Position numbers and translations under genes: made by a program
DNA from: Bernardetia sp. MNP-M8
Lineage (GTDB): Bacteria > Bacteroidota > Bacteroidia > Cytophagales > Bernardetiaceae
NCBI RefSeq assembly: GCF_037126285.1
Contig: NZ_CP147012.1
Span: 3,494,676 to 3,558,675, forward strand
Length of the DNA stretch: 64,000 nucleotides
Direction of reading: 5' to 3'
Shown here: positions 37,033 to 48,400 of the stretch, one piece after another
How positions within the stretch are numbered: the first letter of the stretch is position 1
Layout: each line of letters starts with the position of its first letter
The notes under the pieces: generated by a model
The model's input: the letters and a program-made list of their open reading frames with translations, nothing else
Database searches by the model: none
What the model was told of the DNA's origin: nothing

Positions 37033-40000
37033 CTATTGAATAATAATTGATTTTGAATAGGTAGCGCCCTTTTGATTGAAGTGAATGAGATACATTCCTT
37101 TCGGTTGATTGGTAAGATTTATTTTCAACTCATTTTTTCCTTTTTGAAAGGTTTGAGAGCTTACTTTTCTACCAATTCCATCAAAAACAGTTACTTGTGT
37201 ATCTGCTACTAAAGCAGTTCCAAAACGTACATTCACTATTCCTGTACTCGGATTTGGATAAACACTGAATGTATCTTGTTCAAACTCATTTTGATTTGCT
37301 TTTACTTTTGTTGCAATTCTAGTAGCAGGATTAGGACAGAATGATACTTTGTAACTCCCTGCATTTCCATTTGGTGTATAAATAGCTACATCAGCAATCA
37401 ACTCTTCACTTGCATCTATGCTTTGTTGTGTTATTTCTACATTGTTATGGAAATATTTTATTACACTGGCTACTCTCTCTACACGTAATTTATCTCCTAC
37501 TTGATAGTCAATAATTACCCCAGAAGAAGGCGTGTATCCTGCAATTGCCTTTCCATTTGCAAGTACATACCATCTGTATTTAATAGAACTGAAATAAGGA
37601 GTTGTATTTTGAGTCGTTAATCCAAACATATAAGATATATTTTGAGCCACTGTATTTTCTACAAATCCGTCTTGATTTGCAGCCAAGGTATTGGTTGTAT
37701 GTACTCCTGCATCCCAAGCAGTAGTGCCTGTGGTTTTGTTTACTGTTGCCCCACTTGTTGTTACATCTGCTTCCACTACAAAATCAACAGGGTAACTCAG
37801 TACTACATTTTTTGTAATACTACTAAATGCTCCACTTGCTGTAACTGTATAATATCCAGCAGGTTGGTTGCTCAGTGTATTAGTGGTACTTACTGTTGCA
37901 TTTGCAGCATTTTTCCATATATAGGTAGTAGCAAACGTTCCTCCTGTCACTGTAGCAGTAGCTGAGCCAGTAGAAACTCCACAATCCAATAAAGGAGCTG
38001 AAATACTTAGATCTAAAGCACAATTGATAAATAAAACTTTAGGAAGTGTGGTATTTGCTGTGTATAAACCAGCATCTACGACTAAATCTTGTGTTGTTAC
38101 GCTTGTGCTAGTATAAAATACAGAGCCATTTTTACTATATCGTATTTCTGTACCTACTCGTTCAATTTTGAATCCATCTCCTGTTTGATAGCTTCCAAAA
38201 TCCCCTTTATTAACTCCTTTTTCAACTACATATACTTTTCCACTAGAAGTAGTGTAGATCGCATATTCTATAGAATTAAATGCAGTTCCATTCTCTTTTT
38301 TGGACAGTCCAATCAAAGAAGAAGTAGTTGCATTATCTACATTGAATACAATTCCCCCATTTCCGATTACTTTCTGAGTAGAGTTTGCATTAGTGTTCCA
38401 TCCTGTTGTGCTTGTATGGTCTAATTGTCCATTTGCATTTAGGGCTAGATTTGTTAGGTTTGTCCACGTTAGAGGTGCGCCAATGAGATAAGAAGCGTTA
38501 TAGGTGATTCCATCTTTGGTCAATTCTAATTGGTAAGTTCCTGCACTGAGTCCAGTAATATTTGCTGTATTAGCTCCGTTTGACCATACATAAGTTGCAC
38601 CTGTTGCTGTAATATCAATAGTACCAGCAGTTCCTCCAGTTCCACAGTCGATTCCTGTAACGGCTGCTGTATAGGTTTGACTTCCACCTGTTGCTCCACA
38701 AAATGAAACTTGTACTTCTCCTGTACTGCCTGAATTAATAGCTACATCAGCGACTAATGTTTCAGTAGCATTAATAGTATATTGGTGTACTACAGTTCCA
38801 TTTTTATAGAATTTCATTTGACTTCCTTCTCTTGCTACTGTAAATACATCTCCTTTTTGGTAGGCTACTGCTGTACCAGGATTTTTATTATAGCTTGGAA
38901 CTGCATTAGAGTTTCCTACAAAGTACCACGCATAATCAATAGAAGTATAAGAGGCAGCTGTATTTGGTTTTGCTAAACCTATCATATAAGAACTTGTATT
39001 GCTGGTGATAGTATTACTTACCCAACCATTGGCAGTAGCAGCTAATTGTTGTGTCGAAGCAGAGTTTGCTCCACTTGTCCAGCCTGTAGCATTTGTTTTT
39101 GTAAGAACATTACCTGCACTACTTACGTTTGCTTGGTTCTCAAAATCTACTTCATATCCGATAGCTACGTGTTTTGTACGAGTTCCATACACACCTGTTG
39201 TTGTTACTGAATAAATGCCTGTGTTTTTATTTGAAATACTTGCTGTATTTTCTCCACTAGACCAAGCATAAGTAGTAGCAAGTGCTTCACCAAGTAGAGT
39301 TGCTGTTGCAGCACCAGCTCCATCGGTAGGACAAGTATTAGAAGTAAATGAGGTAATTTCTAAAGCAATAGGACAACTTGTAAACTGAACTTGAGGAATA
39401 CGTCCATTGGGTGTGTACATAGTGGCATCAGCAATTAAATCACCTGCTGCAACGCCTCCAACTGTTCTAAATGGAGTGCCATTTTTAGAATATACAAGGG
39501 TTGTTCCTGTACGCTCTATTCTGAAAATATCGCCATTTTGATAGGTGCCAAAAGTACCTCCAACACCATATACAACACCATTTTCATAAACCACGATACT
39601 TCCAGCATTTGTAAGATAAATAGCATAACGAATACTAGCATATCCGACAGCTCCTTTGTAGTAAGAGAGTCCGATCATATAGTTATAAGCATCTTTTTCT
39701 TCTGCTGTAAAGGCAATTCCTCCATTAGCAATTATTTTTTCTTCAGAAAAGGCTTTGCTTGTCCAGCCAGTTGTAGCTGTAGATTTAGTAAGTCTTTTAT
39801 CTACTAGAGTAAACTCAGTCAAATCTGTCCACGTTAAATCATAGCCTACTTCATAAGTAGCTGTATAATCTGTTCCTCCATCAGTAATAGTAACTTCATA
39901 CTCCCCTGCTGAAAGTCCAGTACGGTTTTGAGTAGTAACTCCACCATCTGACCAAGCATACGTTTGGCTACCACTAAACTCAGAAACATCTAAATCAATT

Positions 40001-43000
40001 GCTCCTGTACTTCCTCCTGAACAACTTATGCTTGTAATAGTGGCAGCAAGTAATGGAAGTGTAAGGGTAGTTTCTGCTTCTCCAGTACCAGTTATTTCAA
40101 ATGTATTTGTTCCTGCACAATCATTATAGGAATAGACTCTAAAGAAATACTGTGTACTAGGATCTAATCCTGTAACTACAATATTTGGATTCGTGGAAGT
40201 ACCTGCATAAATTACCTGTTCTCCTGCATCATTCCAACTCAAATCTGCTGTTGGAAGAGTTGCTGAATTAGTAGGAGCTGTAAAACCATTCGTACTATTT
40301 ATTTTAATGACATAACCTGTTGATCCTCCTGTTGGTGCATCATAACTTACAACATCTAATGTACTAACTGTTGGGTTATTTCCTGCTAATAGATTGGTTA
40401 CTTGAGCTGTGGGAGCAGAACAGGCAGAAAGCGTAGTAAAACTAATCTCATTTCCATAAGCAGTTCCTTCACTATTGATAGCATACGAACGAACGAAAAT
40501 AGTAGTAGCAGAAGGCAAGCCTGTTATATTTTGATTGAAAACCCCTGTACCTGTTCCTATTTGTACTTTATTGTTTGAAGTAGTAGGTGTTGTACTTGTT
40601 CCCCAAACTATTCCTCTTTCTGTTACAGTTGCACCTCCATCAGAAGTTACATTTCCTCCTAAATCGGCTGTGGTAGCTGTTACGTTTGATTGAGCTGTTG
40701 TGGTTACTGTAGGAGGGGTATTTATGATAGCAGGACTTATATTTATCTCGTCAATAGTTACTGCTGCATAAATACTACCACTATGTGTAATCCGTACTTC
40801 ATCTATATTATTAAAATTAGGATTACTTGTTAAGTCAAATAATGACCATATGTTATTTGCTATATTTGAATTTGTAAGAGTAGCACCTGCTACACTAAGT
40901 CCATCTCTGTATGCTATAATAGTCAAATCAGAATTAGCATCACTATTTGGACGAAGATAAACACTATTAAGTTTAAACTCACTACCATCATTGCTTTTAA
41001 AAATTCCATTTGTTAATTCGTCAGTAGTACCTGAACGAGTTAGATTAATAACTTGATCTCCCAAACCTCCTGGATTAGGTCCTCCACCTGCAGCTAAATT
41101 TATAGTTACAGGTCCACTTGAATTTACCTCAAAAGTCCAACATTCTACAGTAGCAGATGCAGTTCCAACTGGAGCACTACCAATTAGATTTCCTGATGGT
41201 GATGAGTCAAAATCATATACTCCTGGACTAGGTGCACAAAAAGCTGTAAGTGTAGTAAAACTAATCTGATTTCCATACGAAGTTCCTTCGCTATTGATTG
41301 CATAAGCACGAACAAAAACAGTAGTAGCAGAAGGTAACCCCGTTACATTTTGATTGAAAACACCTGTTCCAGTTCCTATTTGTACTTTATTATTTGAAGT
41401 AGTAGGTGTTGTACTTGTTCCCCACACAATTCCTCTTTCTGTTACTGTTGCACCTCCATCAGAAGTTACATTTCCTCCTAAATCGGCTGTGGTAGCTGTT
41501 ACGTTGGCTTGAGCTGTTGTGGTTACTGTAGGGGGATTATTTACAAGTATAGCCCGAAAATTCAAAGTGGTTGGTTGATTTCTTAAAGAAACTGTAATTT
41601 CACTTTCAGTGTCTATTACAGCACCTGCATCTATATGAATATACAAATCTATACCAGTAGGTAGATTACTTGCAGGATTAATGGTAAGTTGAGTTGCCCC
41701 TAATAATGTAGTAGAAGTAATATCAATAGCTTCAACAACACTATTGTCATTTACTCTTCTAATTTCTATATTTCCAGTACCTAAAGTTACTGTTTCATTA
41801 AAGTTGAGTACCAAATCTGCATTTTCTGGAAAGTCTGTTGCTCCGTCGGTAGGTGTGCTTGAAGATAGAGCTGGGGGAGAGTTTGTATTTTGAAAAATAG
41901 CAGCTTGACCATCCGTTCCTTTTACGGGGTCATAAACATCTATATCCCAATCACCATCGTAATCAAATGTAAGAAATTCAGTAGCATTAGCTATGCTTAG
42001 ACTGATAGTTGTTCCTGTTTGTTCACTAAAACTCCCTCCTCCATCATTTCTAATTAAATGCCAAGTAGATGCTCCAGTATTAACAGCTAAAAAATCCATA
42101 TCTCCATCAACATCATAGTCTATGGGAAAACTTGTACGAAAATCACCAAGCTCAAATAAAGTATTTGAAAAATTAAGAGGAGATGTTCCTCCTGCTGTGA
42201 GTTCTGTAAAAGTTCCCCCACCATCATTACGAAAAATAGCAGCTTGACCATCTGTTCCTTTTACAGGATCATAAATATCTGTATCTCCATCACCATCGTA
42301 ATCAAATGTAAGAAATTCAGTAGCATTGGCTATGCTTAGACTGATAGTTGTTCCTGTTTGTTCACTAAAGCTCCCTCCTCCGTCGTTCCTAATTAAATGC
42401 CAAGTAGATGCTCCAGTATTAACAGCTAAAAAATCCATATCTCCATCAACATCATAGTCTATGGGAAAACTTGTACGAAAATCACCAAGCTCAAATAAAG
42501 TATTTGAAAAATTAAGAGGAGATGTTCCTCCTGCTGTGAGTTCTGTAAAAGTTCCCCCACCATCATTACGAAAAATAGCAGCTTGACCATCTGTTCCTTT
42601 TACAGGGTCATAAATATCCGTATCTCCATCACCATCGTAATCAAATGTAAGAAATTCAGTAGCATTAGCTATGCTTAGACTGATGGTTGTTCCTGTTTGT
42701 TCACTAAAGCTTCCACCTCCGTCGTTCCTAATTAAATGCCAAGTAGATGCTCCAGTATTAACAACTAAAAAATCCATATCTCCATCAACATCATAGTCTA
42801 TGGGAAAACTTGTACGAAAATCACCAAGCTCAAATAAAGTATTTGAAAAATTAAGAGGAGATGTTCCTCCTGCTGTGAGTTCTGTATATTGAGCTTGAAT
42901 ACTTTGAGTAAAGAAAATAAAGCAAGAAATAAATAGAATAAATTTGTATACTAGATTCTTTTTAATCTTTTCCTTTTCGGGTAAATAATAACTTGCAATG

Positions 43001-43056
43001 CTAAAAATTACTTTTTGCTTTGCTTTTACAGCTTCAAAAAATAAAGGTTGTTTCAT
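37033..43056 (-). CDS. giant multidomain cell-surface/secreted protein with T9SS sorting domain, 2007 aa
   Basis: A long N-region leads to a signal peptide ending SIQAQ (about residue 56). Three nearly identical 113-residue repeats follow (about 57-395), each with Ca-binding-like DYDVDGDMDF and DYDGDGDTD loops (FG-GAP/VCBS type). Next come an Ig-like domain (about 400-505), an FN3-like domain opening TVTTTAQANVTATTADLGGN (about 510-605), a separate beta domain, a second near-copy of that FN3-like unit (about 775-870) and another FN3 unit. From about 1000 to 1900 four modules alternate an SprB-like WSNGANTANITGLSAG repeat with a roughly 150-residue jelly-roll-like domain. The end (VYPNPSTGIVNVRFG...MYLIHF) is a type A T9SS signal. 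Likely an adhesin. Confidence 0.85.
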   Translation of the reverse strand: MKQPLFFEAVKAKQKVIFSIASYYLPEKEKIKKNLVYKFILFISCFIFFTQSIQAQYTELTAGGTSPLNFSNTLFELGDFRTSFPIDYDVDGDMDFLVVNTGASTWHLIRNDGGGSFSEQTGTTISLSIANATEFLTFDYDGDGDTDIYDPVKGTDGQAAIFRNDGGGTFTELTAGGTSPLNFSNTLFELGDFRTSFPIDYDVDGDMDFLAVNTGASTWHLIRNDGGGSFSEQTGTTISLSIANATEFLTFDYDGDGDTDIYDPVKGTDGQAAIFRNDGGGTFTELTAGGTSPLNFSNTLFELGDFRTSFPIDYDVDGDMDFLAVNTGASTWHLIRNDGGGSFSEQTGTTISLSIANATEFLTFDYDGDWDIDVYDPVKGTDGQAAIFQNTNSPPALSSSTPTDGATDFPENADLVLNFNETVTLGTGNIEIRRVNDNSVVEAIDITSTTLLGATQLTINPASNLPTGIDLYIHIDAGAVIDTESEITVSLRNQPTTLNFRAILVNNPPTVTTTAQANVTATTADLGGNVTSDGGATVTERGIVWGTSTTPTTSNNKVQIGTGTGVFNQNVTGLPSATTVFVRAYAINSEGTSYGNQISFTTLTAFCAPSPGVYDFDSSPSGNLIGSAPVGTASATVECWTFEVNSSGPVTINLAAGGGPNPGGLGDQVINLTRSGTTDELTNGIFKSNDGSEFKLNSVYLRPNSDANSDLTIIAYRDGLSVAGATLTNSNIANNIWSLFDLTSNPNFNNIDEVRITHSGSIYAAVTIDEINISPAIINTPPTVTTTAQSNVTATTADLGGNVTSDGGATVTERGIVWGTSTTPTTSNNKVQIGTGTGVFNQNITGLPSATTIFVRSYAINSEGTAYGNEISFTTLSACSAPTAQVTNLLAGNNPTVSTLDVVSYDAPTGGSTGYVIKINSTNGFTAPTNSATLPTADLSWNDAGEQVIYAGTSTNPNIVVTGLDPSTQYFFRVYSYNDCAGTNTFEITGTGEAETTLTLPLLAATITSISCSGGSTGAIDLDVSEFSGSQTYAWSDGGVTTQNRTGLSAGEYEVTITDGGTDYTATYEVGYDLTWTDLTEFTLVDKRLTKSTATTGWTSKAFSEEKIIANGGIAFTAEEKDAYNYMIGLSYYKGAVGYASIRYAIYLTNAGSIVVYENGVVYGVGGTFGTYQNGDIFRIERTGTTLVYSKNGTPFRTVGGVAAGDLIADATMYTPNGRIPQVQFTSCPIALEITSFTSNTCPTDGAGAATATLLGEALATTYAWSSGENTASISNKNTGIYSVTTTGVYGTRTKHVAIGYEVDFENQANVSSAGNVLTKTNATGWTSGANSASTQQLAATANGWVSNTITSNTSSYMIGLAKPNTAASYTSIDYAWYFVGNSNAVPSYNKNPGTAVAYQKGDVFTVAREGSQMKFYKNGTVVHQYTINATETLVADVAINSGSTGEVQVSFCGATGGSQTYTAAVTGIDCGTGGTAGTIDITATGATYVWSNGANTANITGLSAGTYQLELTKDGITYNASYLIGAPLTWTNLTNLALNANGQLDHTSTTGWNTNANSTQKVIGNGGIVFNVDNATTSSLIGLSKKENGTAFNSIEYAIYTTSSGKVYVVEKGVNKGDFGSYQTGDGFKIERVGTEIRYSKNGSVFYTSTSVTTQDLVVDAGLYTANTTLPKVLFINCALDLSISAPLLDCGVSTGSATATVTGGTFATTYIWKNAANATVSTTNTLSNQPAGYYTVTASGAFSSITKNVVLSYPVDFVVEADVTTSGATVNKTTGTTAWDAGVHTTNTLAANQDGFVENTVAQNISYMFGLTTQNTTPYFSSIKYRWYVLANGKAIAGYTPSSGVIIDYQVGDKLRVERVASVIKYFHNNVEITQQSIDASEELIADVAIYTPNGNAGSYKVSFCPNPATRIATKVKANQNEFEQDTFSVYPNPSTGIVNVRFGTALVADTQVTVFDGIGRKVSSQTFQKGKNELKINLTNQPKGMYLIHFNQKGATYSKSIIIQ
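41880..42895. repeat. three tandem 339-bp coding repeats
   Basis: Within the 2007-aa gene a 339-bp unit (113 codons) occurs three times, almost base for base; GTTCCTCCTGCTGTGAG marks each unit at about 42186, 42525 and 42864. The unit near 41880-42200 differs at its end (DGDWDIDVYD and QNTNS). Confidence 0.85.
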
Positions 43057-43638
43057 GATATTTAAAGAGGTTTTATGTGAAAGAAACTAAAAAAAAATAT
43101 TTGTATGAACAAAGAGGGTGCTTAATTCTCCTGTATTCCAAATTGTTTCTAGTAATTTTGTGTTAGAATAAGTAAAAGTGCAAAATTCCAAAAACTTGTA
43201 GTAATCTTATTAGTTTCATATTTAAAAATAGGATTTATAAGTGATAGAAAATGAATTACTTAGTTGCCATGGTTAAGAAGCTAACAACTGTTTATAATTT
43301 AAGTAAAAAAAAGTGTTTTTCTAATTTTTTTTACTATCAATTCAACATAAAATCAATATTTCTTTTTTTAGTGATAAAAAAACTTTTTTTTAAAATATGA
43401 AAGTAAAATTTCAGTGATTTTGAATTTTATATAGGTTTTTGATTTTTTTTATAAAAACTGATTTATTATCACCAAATTTTATTTTTTATAAAATTATTTA
43501 TGGAATAGAGAGAGCTATTTCATCTAATTGATAGAAAACCCAAAAAGAATAAGGTTGTATTTACCAATTTATTTAATCTTATTGTTTTTATTTTAATAGA
43601 GCTTTTGTTAAAATCATTAATCAAACTACTACTTTCTT
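43057..43638. other. 582-bp divergent intergenic region
   Basis: Very AT-rich, between the surface-protein gene and the first MuiA-like gene. One TTTACTAT (43330-43337) is present. I see no clear promoter pair, RNA gene or ORF. Confidence 0.5.
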
Positions 43639-45342
43639 ATGAAAAACTCCAAATTATGTCTATCCCTCATTCTAGTTGCATCAATTTATTTTCTCAGTTT
43701 ACAAACAAATTTTGTATTCTCTCAAAACCTAAATTCTCAACCTGTAACCAGCAAAATTGAAGCTGTAACTGCATTTAGAAGCAGAGCGCAAATTACACGC
43801 TTGGCAAAAGCAAATCTAAAAGCAGGAAAAAACGAAATTATTTTTACAGGACTTTCCCCCAAACTTATCGAAAGTAGCTTTCAGCTTTCAGCTAATTCTA
43901 GTCAAGTAACTATTTTTTCGGTTCAGCCAACTATAACGAGTCGTAGAAATCCACAGGCATGGAAAATATCTGAAAAAATTAGAGATTCACTCCAAAATGC
44001 AAGAACTTATCAAAAAGAGCTTTCTGATAACTTACAAATTTTACAAAATGAAGAAAAGTTGTTAGTAAGTAATCAAAAAATCAGTAGCCAAACACGTCCA
44101 CTTACTCCTACTGAACTAGCTGCAATGGCAGATTTTGTTAGAAAAAGAATTTCGACAGTTCGCAAAGAAATCAGAGAAACAAATCAAGAACAAGCTGAAA
44201 ATAACTTGCTTATAAGCCGTCTGCAAAGTGATTTGTCTCGTATGCTAAATCAAAGTACCAATTCTAGTTTTGATTTGTCAGTTGATATTCCTTCAGGAGA
44301 AGTAATTGTGAGTTTGGAAGCTAAATCTGCTGTCAGTGTAGAGTTTATGTTACAATATTTAGTTACACATGTTTCTTGGAATCCAATTTATGATTTGAGA
44401 GCAAAAGAGGTGGGAGAGCCGATGGAAATTTCCTATAGAGCACACGTAAGCCAAACCACAGGAATTGATTGGAAAGATATAAACTTGACTTTATCGACAG
44501 CCGACCCAACTCAAAGCACCCAAACACCTGAATTTTATGCTCAACATTTGAAAATTTATCAGCCTGTTGCAGTATTTAAAGATCAAAAAGCACAATATGC
44601 AAGAGCAGAAAAAGCAGCAGCAGCAGATGCAGCTTGGGGAGATGGTGGAGGTTATAATGATGATATTGAAGTAGAAGAATCAGCCTCTATTGCAGATTAC
44701 ACAACAGTTAAAGAAACGGCTTTAGCTTCCGAATTTGAAATTAGTTTGCCTTATACCATTCTTTCTGATGGAAGAAAACAACTTGTAGAAGTTTCGAAAA
44801 TGGAAGTAGCAACCGATTACCAATATACTGTCTTTGCAGGAAAAAATAAAGAAGGTTTCTTAATGGCAAATCTTTCAGACTGGCAGCAATATCAACTTGT
44901 TTCAGGCGATGTAAATATTTATTTTGAGAATAAATTTGTAGGCAAAACGTATCTTGATACTCAAAATTCAGGCGATACATTAGCTGTTTCTTTAGGAAAA
45001 GATAGCCGAATTGTAGCTGAAAGAATTACACTCAAAGATAAAAACAAAAGAAAATTCATAGGTTCAAATGTAAGAGAATCTAAAGCCTTTGAAATTATTG
45101 TGAAAAATAATTTGAGTCGCAAAGTAAATGTGAAAATCATTGACCAAATTCCTCTTTCTATGGATAGTCGAATTGAAGTAGAAACAGAAAATATAAGTGG
45201 TGGAGAGCTAAATTCTAGAACTGGTCAAGTCATTTGGAATACTGAAATTCCTGCTTCTGATTCTAAGAAATTCAAATTGGAATATACTATCAAATATCCA
45301 AAAGGAAAACAACTGGATACAAATTTTGTGGAAACGAATTAA
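43639..45342 (+). CDS. DUF4139 / mucoidy inhibitor MuiA-like protein, 567 aa (copy A)
   Basis: A signal peptide ends FVFSQ (about residue 29). The N-terminal part (TSKIEAVTAFRSRAQITRLA, then FTGLSPKLIESSFQL) is the DUF4140 unit; a coiled coil spans about 115-215; the C-terminal beta domain is DUF4139 (WNPIYDLRA, GIDWKDINLTLSTADP, and the end FKLEYTIKYPKGK). A variable acidic/alanine-rich segment lies about 310-355. It is exported, function unknown in this phylum. It is very similar to the 49141-50853 protein over its full length. Confidence 0.88.
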   Translation: MKNSKLCLSLILVASIYFLSLQTNFVFSQNLNSQPVTSKIEAVTAFRSRAQITRLAKANLKAGKNEIIFTGLSPKLIESSFQLSANSSQVTIFSVQPTITSRRNPQAWKISEKIRDSLQNARTYQKELSDNLQILQNEEKLLVSNQKISSQTRPLTPTELAAMADFVRKRISTVRKEIRETNQEQAENNLLISRLQSDLSRMLNQSTNSSFDLSVDIPSGEVIVSLEAKSAVSVEFMLQYLVTHVSWNPIYDLRAKEVGEPMEISYRAHVSQTTGIDWKDINLTLSTADPTQSTQTPEFYAQHLKIYQPVAVFKDQKAQYARAEKAAAADAAWGDGGGYNDDIEVEESASIADYTTVKETALASEFEISLPYTILSDGRKQLVEVSKMEVATDYQYTVFAGKNKEGFLMANLSDWQQYQLVSGDVNIYFENKFVGKTYLDTQNSGDTLAVSLGKDSRIVAERITLKDKNKRKFIGSNVRESKAFEIIVKNNLSRKVNVKIIDQIPLSMDSRIEVETENISGGELNSRTGQVIWNTEIPASDSKKFKLEYTIKYPKGKQLDTNFVETN

Positions 45343-45378
45343 ATAAAACTCTAGTTTTTTATGATTTGTGAAAAATCA

Positions 45379-45414
45379 AAAAAGTCATTCTATTAGTTTA
45401 GAATGACTTTTTTG
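45379..45414. terminator. bidirectional terminator between MuiA-like copy A and the SLH protein
   Basis: AAAGTCATTCTA (45381-45392) and TAGAATGACTTT (45399-45410) form a perfect 12-bp stem with A run before and T run after. Confidence 0.9.
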
Positions 45415-45443
45415 ATTAAAAAGAATTGCTAAACTATCTTCAA

Positions 45444-48400
45444 TTAACTTTTAACAATTTTCTTTGTATGTGTAATTCCATCTACTGAAACTTTGACAAT
45501 ATAAATTCCCGAAGTAAGGGTAGAAACATCTACTTTTCTAGAACTATCTAAAGTTCCTTGTTTTACTACTTTACCTAAAGCAACTTCATAAATTACATAT
45601 TCAATTGGATTCTTGGAAAATATATTAAAACGTAATTCATTCTGAACAGGATTCGGATAAACAGTAACTTCAAAATTCTTATTGTCTTGTGTAATAGCAG
45701 CTATTTTAGAAACTGGATTGCTTGGTACAACAATATAAAAGTTATACAATTCGGGCGCACGATTCAAATAACGCAAGGCTTGATACATAACCACAACAGC
45801 ATTTGCACGGGTACTACTCCAATTTGGACGGTAATAATTTTTATCAGAATGATTAGCTACAAAACGATTTCCAACAGCATTACTAATTGATGTAGTTGCC
45901 CAAGCAGGAATATCAGCTTTATCTGTAAATAAATTTAGCATAGAAGAAGTTCCTCCACTTAATCCTAATCCATTAGAGATAGATAGGTTTACTTGCATCT
46001 TAGTTATTTTGTCATTAGGTAAGAATGTTCCATCTGGATAGCCTGATAAATAACCAGCACGAGCTGCTTTCAAGATATTTTGTTCTGCCCAGTGTCCACT
46101 AATATCTGTAAAACTACGGTTTGCAATAGTAGGATTACTAGAAATTGGGGGATTGATTACCTTTACAATCATAGTGGCAAATTCTGCACGAGTAAGGAAA
46201 TTATCAGGTTTGAATGTTCCATCAGAATAACCAGCCATAAATGCATTATTTATCATATAACGAATTTCATTTTCTGCCCAGTTTCCAACTACGTCAGCAG
46301 GAATAGGTATAGTTTTGAATACATCACTTGTAAATATTCCTCTTCCATGGGTTGCTACAGCTACTGTTCTGTCAGATTCTTTATAAACGAGCATATCACA
46401 ACGTACATTGGCTAATCCAGCACTGCTCAATCCCCAAGTAAGATTAGCAGATTTGAAATTATCCGAAGACCAAACCCCTGTTTCAGTTGCCAAAAGAACT
46501 TCATTTGTATTGTTTGGATTGTACAATGCCCAACGTACAGGAAAATCAGGAAGGTTTGCTTCTTTATTTACCCAAGAAGTTCCTCCATTTGTAGTTTCAA
46601 AAACAGATGCTACACCATAGTTAGATAAAGTAATCAAGATTTCATTATCAGAAGTTCCTAGTTCTATACACGAAATATATCCAAAAGGAATATTTGATTT
46701 AGAAATAGTAAGTATGGTAGGGCTATTTGTATGTGCATTATCAATACGAATGACTTTACCAGCATCGTCAGCTACAAAAATACGATTATCTGTATAAGGA
46801 GAAACCTTTATAGCTGATATTTGAGTTCCTGCAAGAGCATTAACAGCAACATTTGTAAGTGTTATAGTATTAATCGCATTAGTCAAATTATTTATTCTCA
46901 TATACTGATTTGAACCTGATGCCGAATAGAGAATATTCGTATTGTCATCATAATCAGTAGGATTTATAAATCTACCTGAATTATTTCCTACTACAAAATT
47001 GAAAGAAGAACCTGCATCTTTAGAAATACTATAATTGTTATTAGTAAAGGAAGTAATTTGAAAGCTAGGATTATCTTTATCAATGTGTGGAAAACCACCA
47101 TCTCCTCCACTTGCAGTTACTCCTCCACTAATTCCTGAGCTATTTATCTTGATAGTTCCGTTATCTTGCGCTCCAGCTAACATATAATTCGAATTTGCAA
47201 CACTACTTGTAGCTATTCCATAGAATTGAGTTACATTATAGCCATTATTACGAGTAGCAAATGTAGGGTTTGTATTCCAAATATTAGATGAATAAGAAAC
47301 TCCTCCATCGTGTCCGAAAAGAGCTACATTGGAATCTTGTGGACGGAAAGTAATTGTATGTTGATCTGCATGAACAAAAGGTTTATTACAGCCCCCTGTC
47401 CAGTAAGATATTAACTGCCAAGTAGAACCTGCATCTGTAGTTCTGTGTAAATCAATTCCTCCCACTATTACACTATTTGGGTTAGTAGGGTGTACTACCA
47501 AACTCAAATCATACCAAGCCTGTCCTCTAGTAAAATCATTTGTTCCTATCTGACAATTCTGTTCTAAATAAGAAGGAATAGTAACATTTGACCAAGAACT
47601 TCCTCCATCAGTAGATTTTCTAAACCAAGCTACACTATTATTACTCCCACTTGCTACAGCATAGATTACATTATTATCAGAAGGTGCAACAGCAAGTTCT
47701 ATACGTTGTCCACCTGTTGCAGGAGTAACAATTGTCCAATCCTGACCAAAATTAGTAGATTTACGAACAATACCTGTACTAAAAATTCCTGTTGCAGCAT
47801 ATACAGTTCCATTTGATGTAATTTCTATATCAGAAGCATTTCCACTAACTAGGAATGACCAAGAACTTCCTTTATCTTGTGATCTAAAAACACCTGTTCG
47901 TGTAGCTACAAATACAGAGCCTCCAGGCGTAATAGCAATCTTTTGAATATAGTGAAAGTTAGAATTATTTGTACTTGCTAATTGATTCCAAGTTTGTCCT
48001 CCATCAGAAGTTTTCCAAATGCCAGCTCCACGTACAGCATCAACATTAAAAAAACCTTCTCCCGTTCCTGCATACATAATTTGTGTATTAGAAGGGTCAT
48101 AAGCAATAGAAGTTACTGCTAAATTTGCCCAAAAATCATTTATATTTTGCCATTGAGAAGTAGCATTTGTAATATCATTATTATACCACAATCCTCCAGA
48201 AACAGCACCAGCCCACACTTTTTTGCGATTTCCATCATTTGGGTCAAACATAATAGTACGTGTTCTGCCACCAATATTGTTAGGTCCTCTTTCTGTCCAT
48301 GTTGTTCCTGCAATGGCTTTAGCCAAACGACGAGTACGAGACATTTCTTGTACTTCTTTAAATACTTGTATTCTTCGTTGAGAAGGAACATAACCCAATG

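Noticed and set aside
37642-39807. Several plus-strand Cys/Ser-rich ORFs
   Set aside because: They are antisense images of the Thr/Gly-rich T9SS surface protein gene.
41880-42895. Possible CRISPR array or insertion-sequence repeats
   Set aside because: The 339-bp units are in-frame coding repeats (113 codons each) of one protein and have no spacers or terminal inverted repeats.
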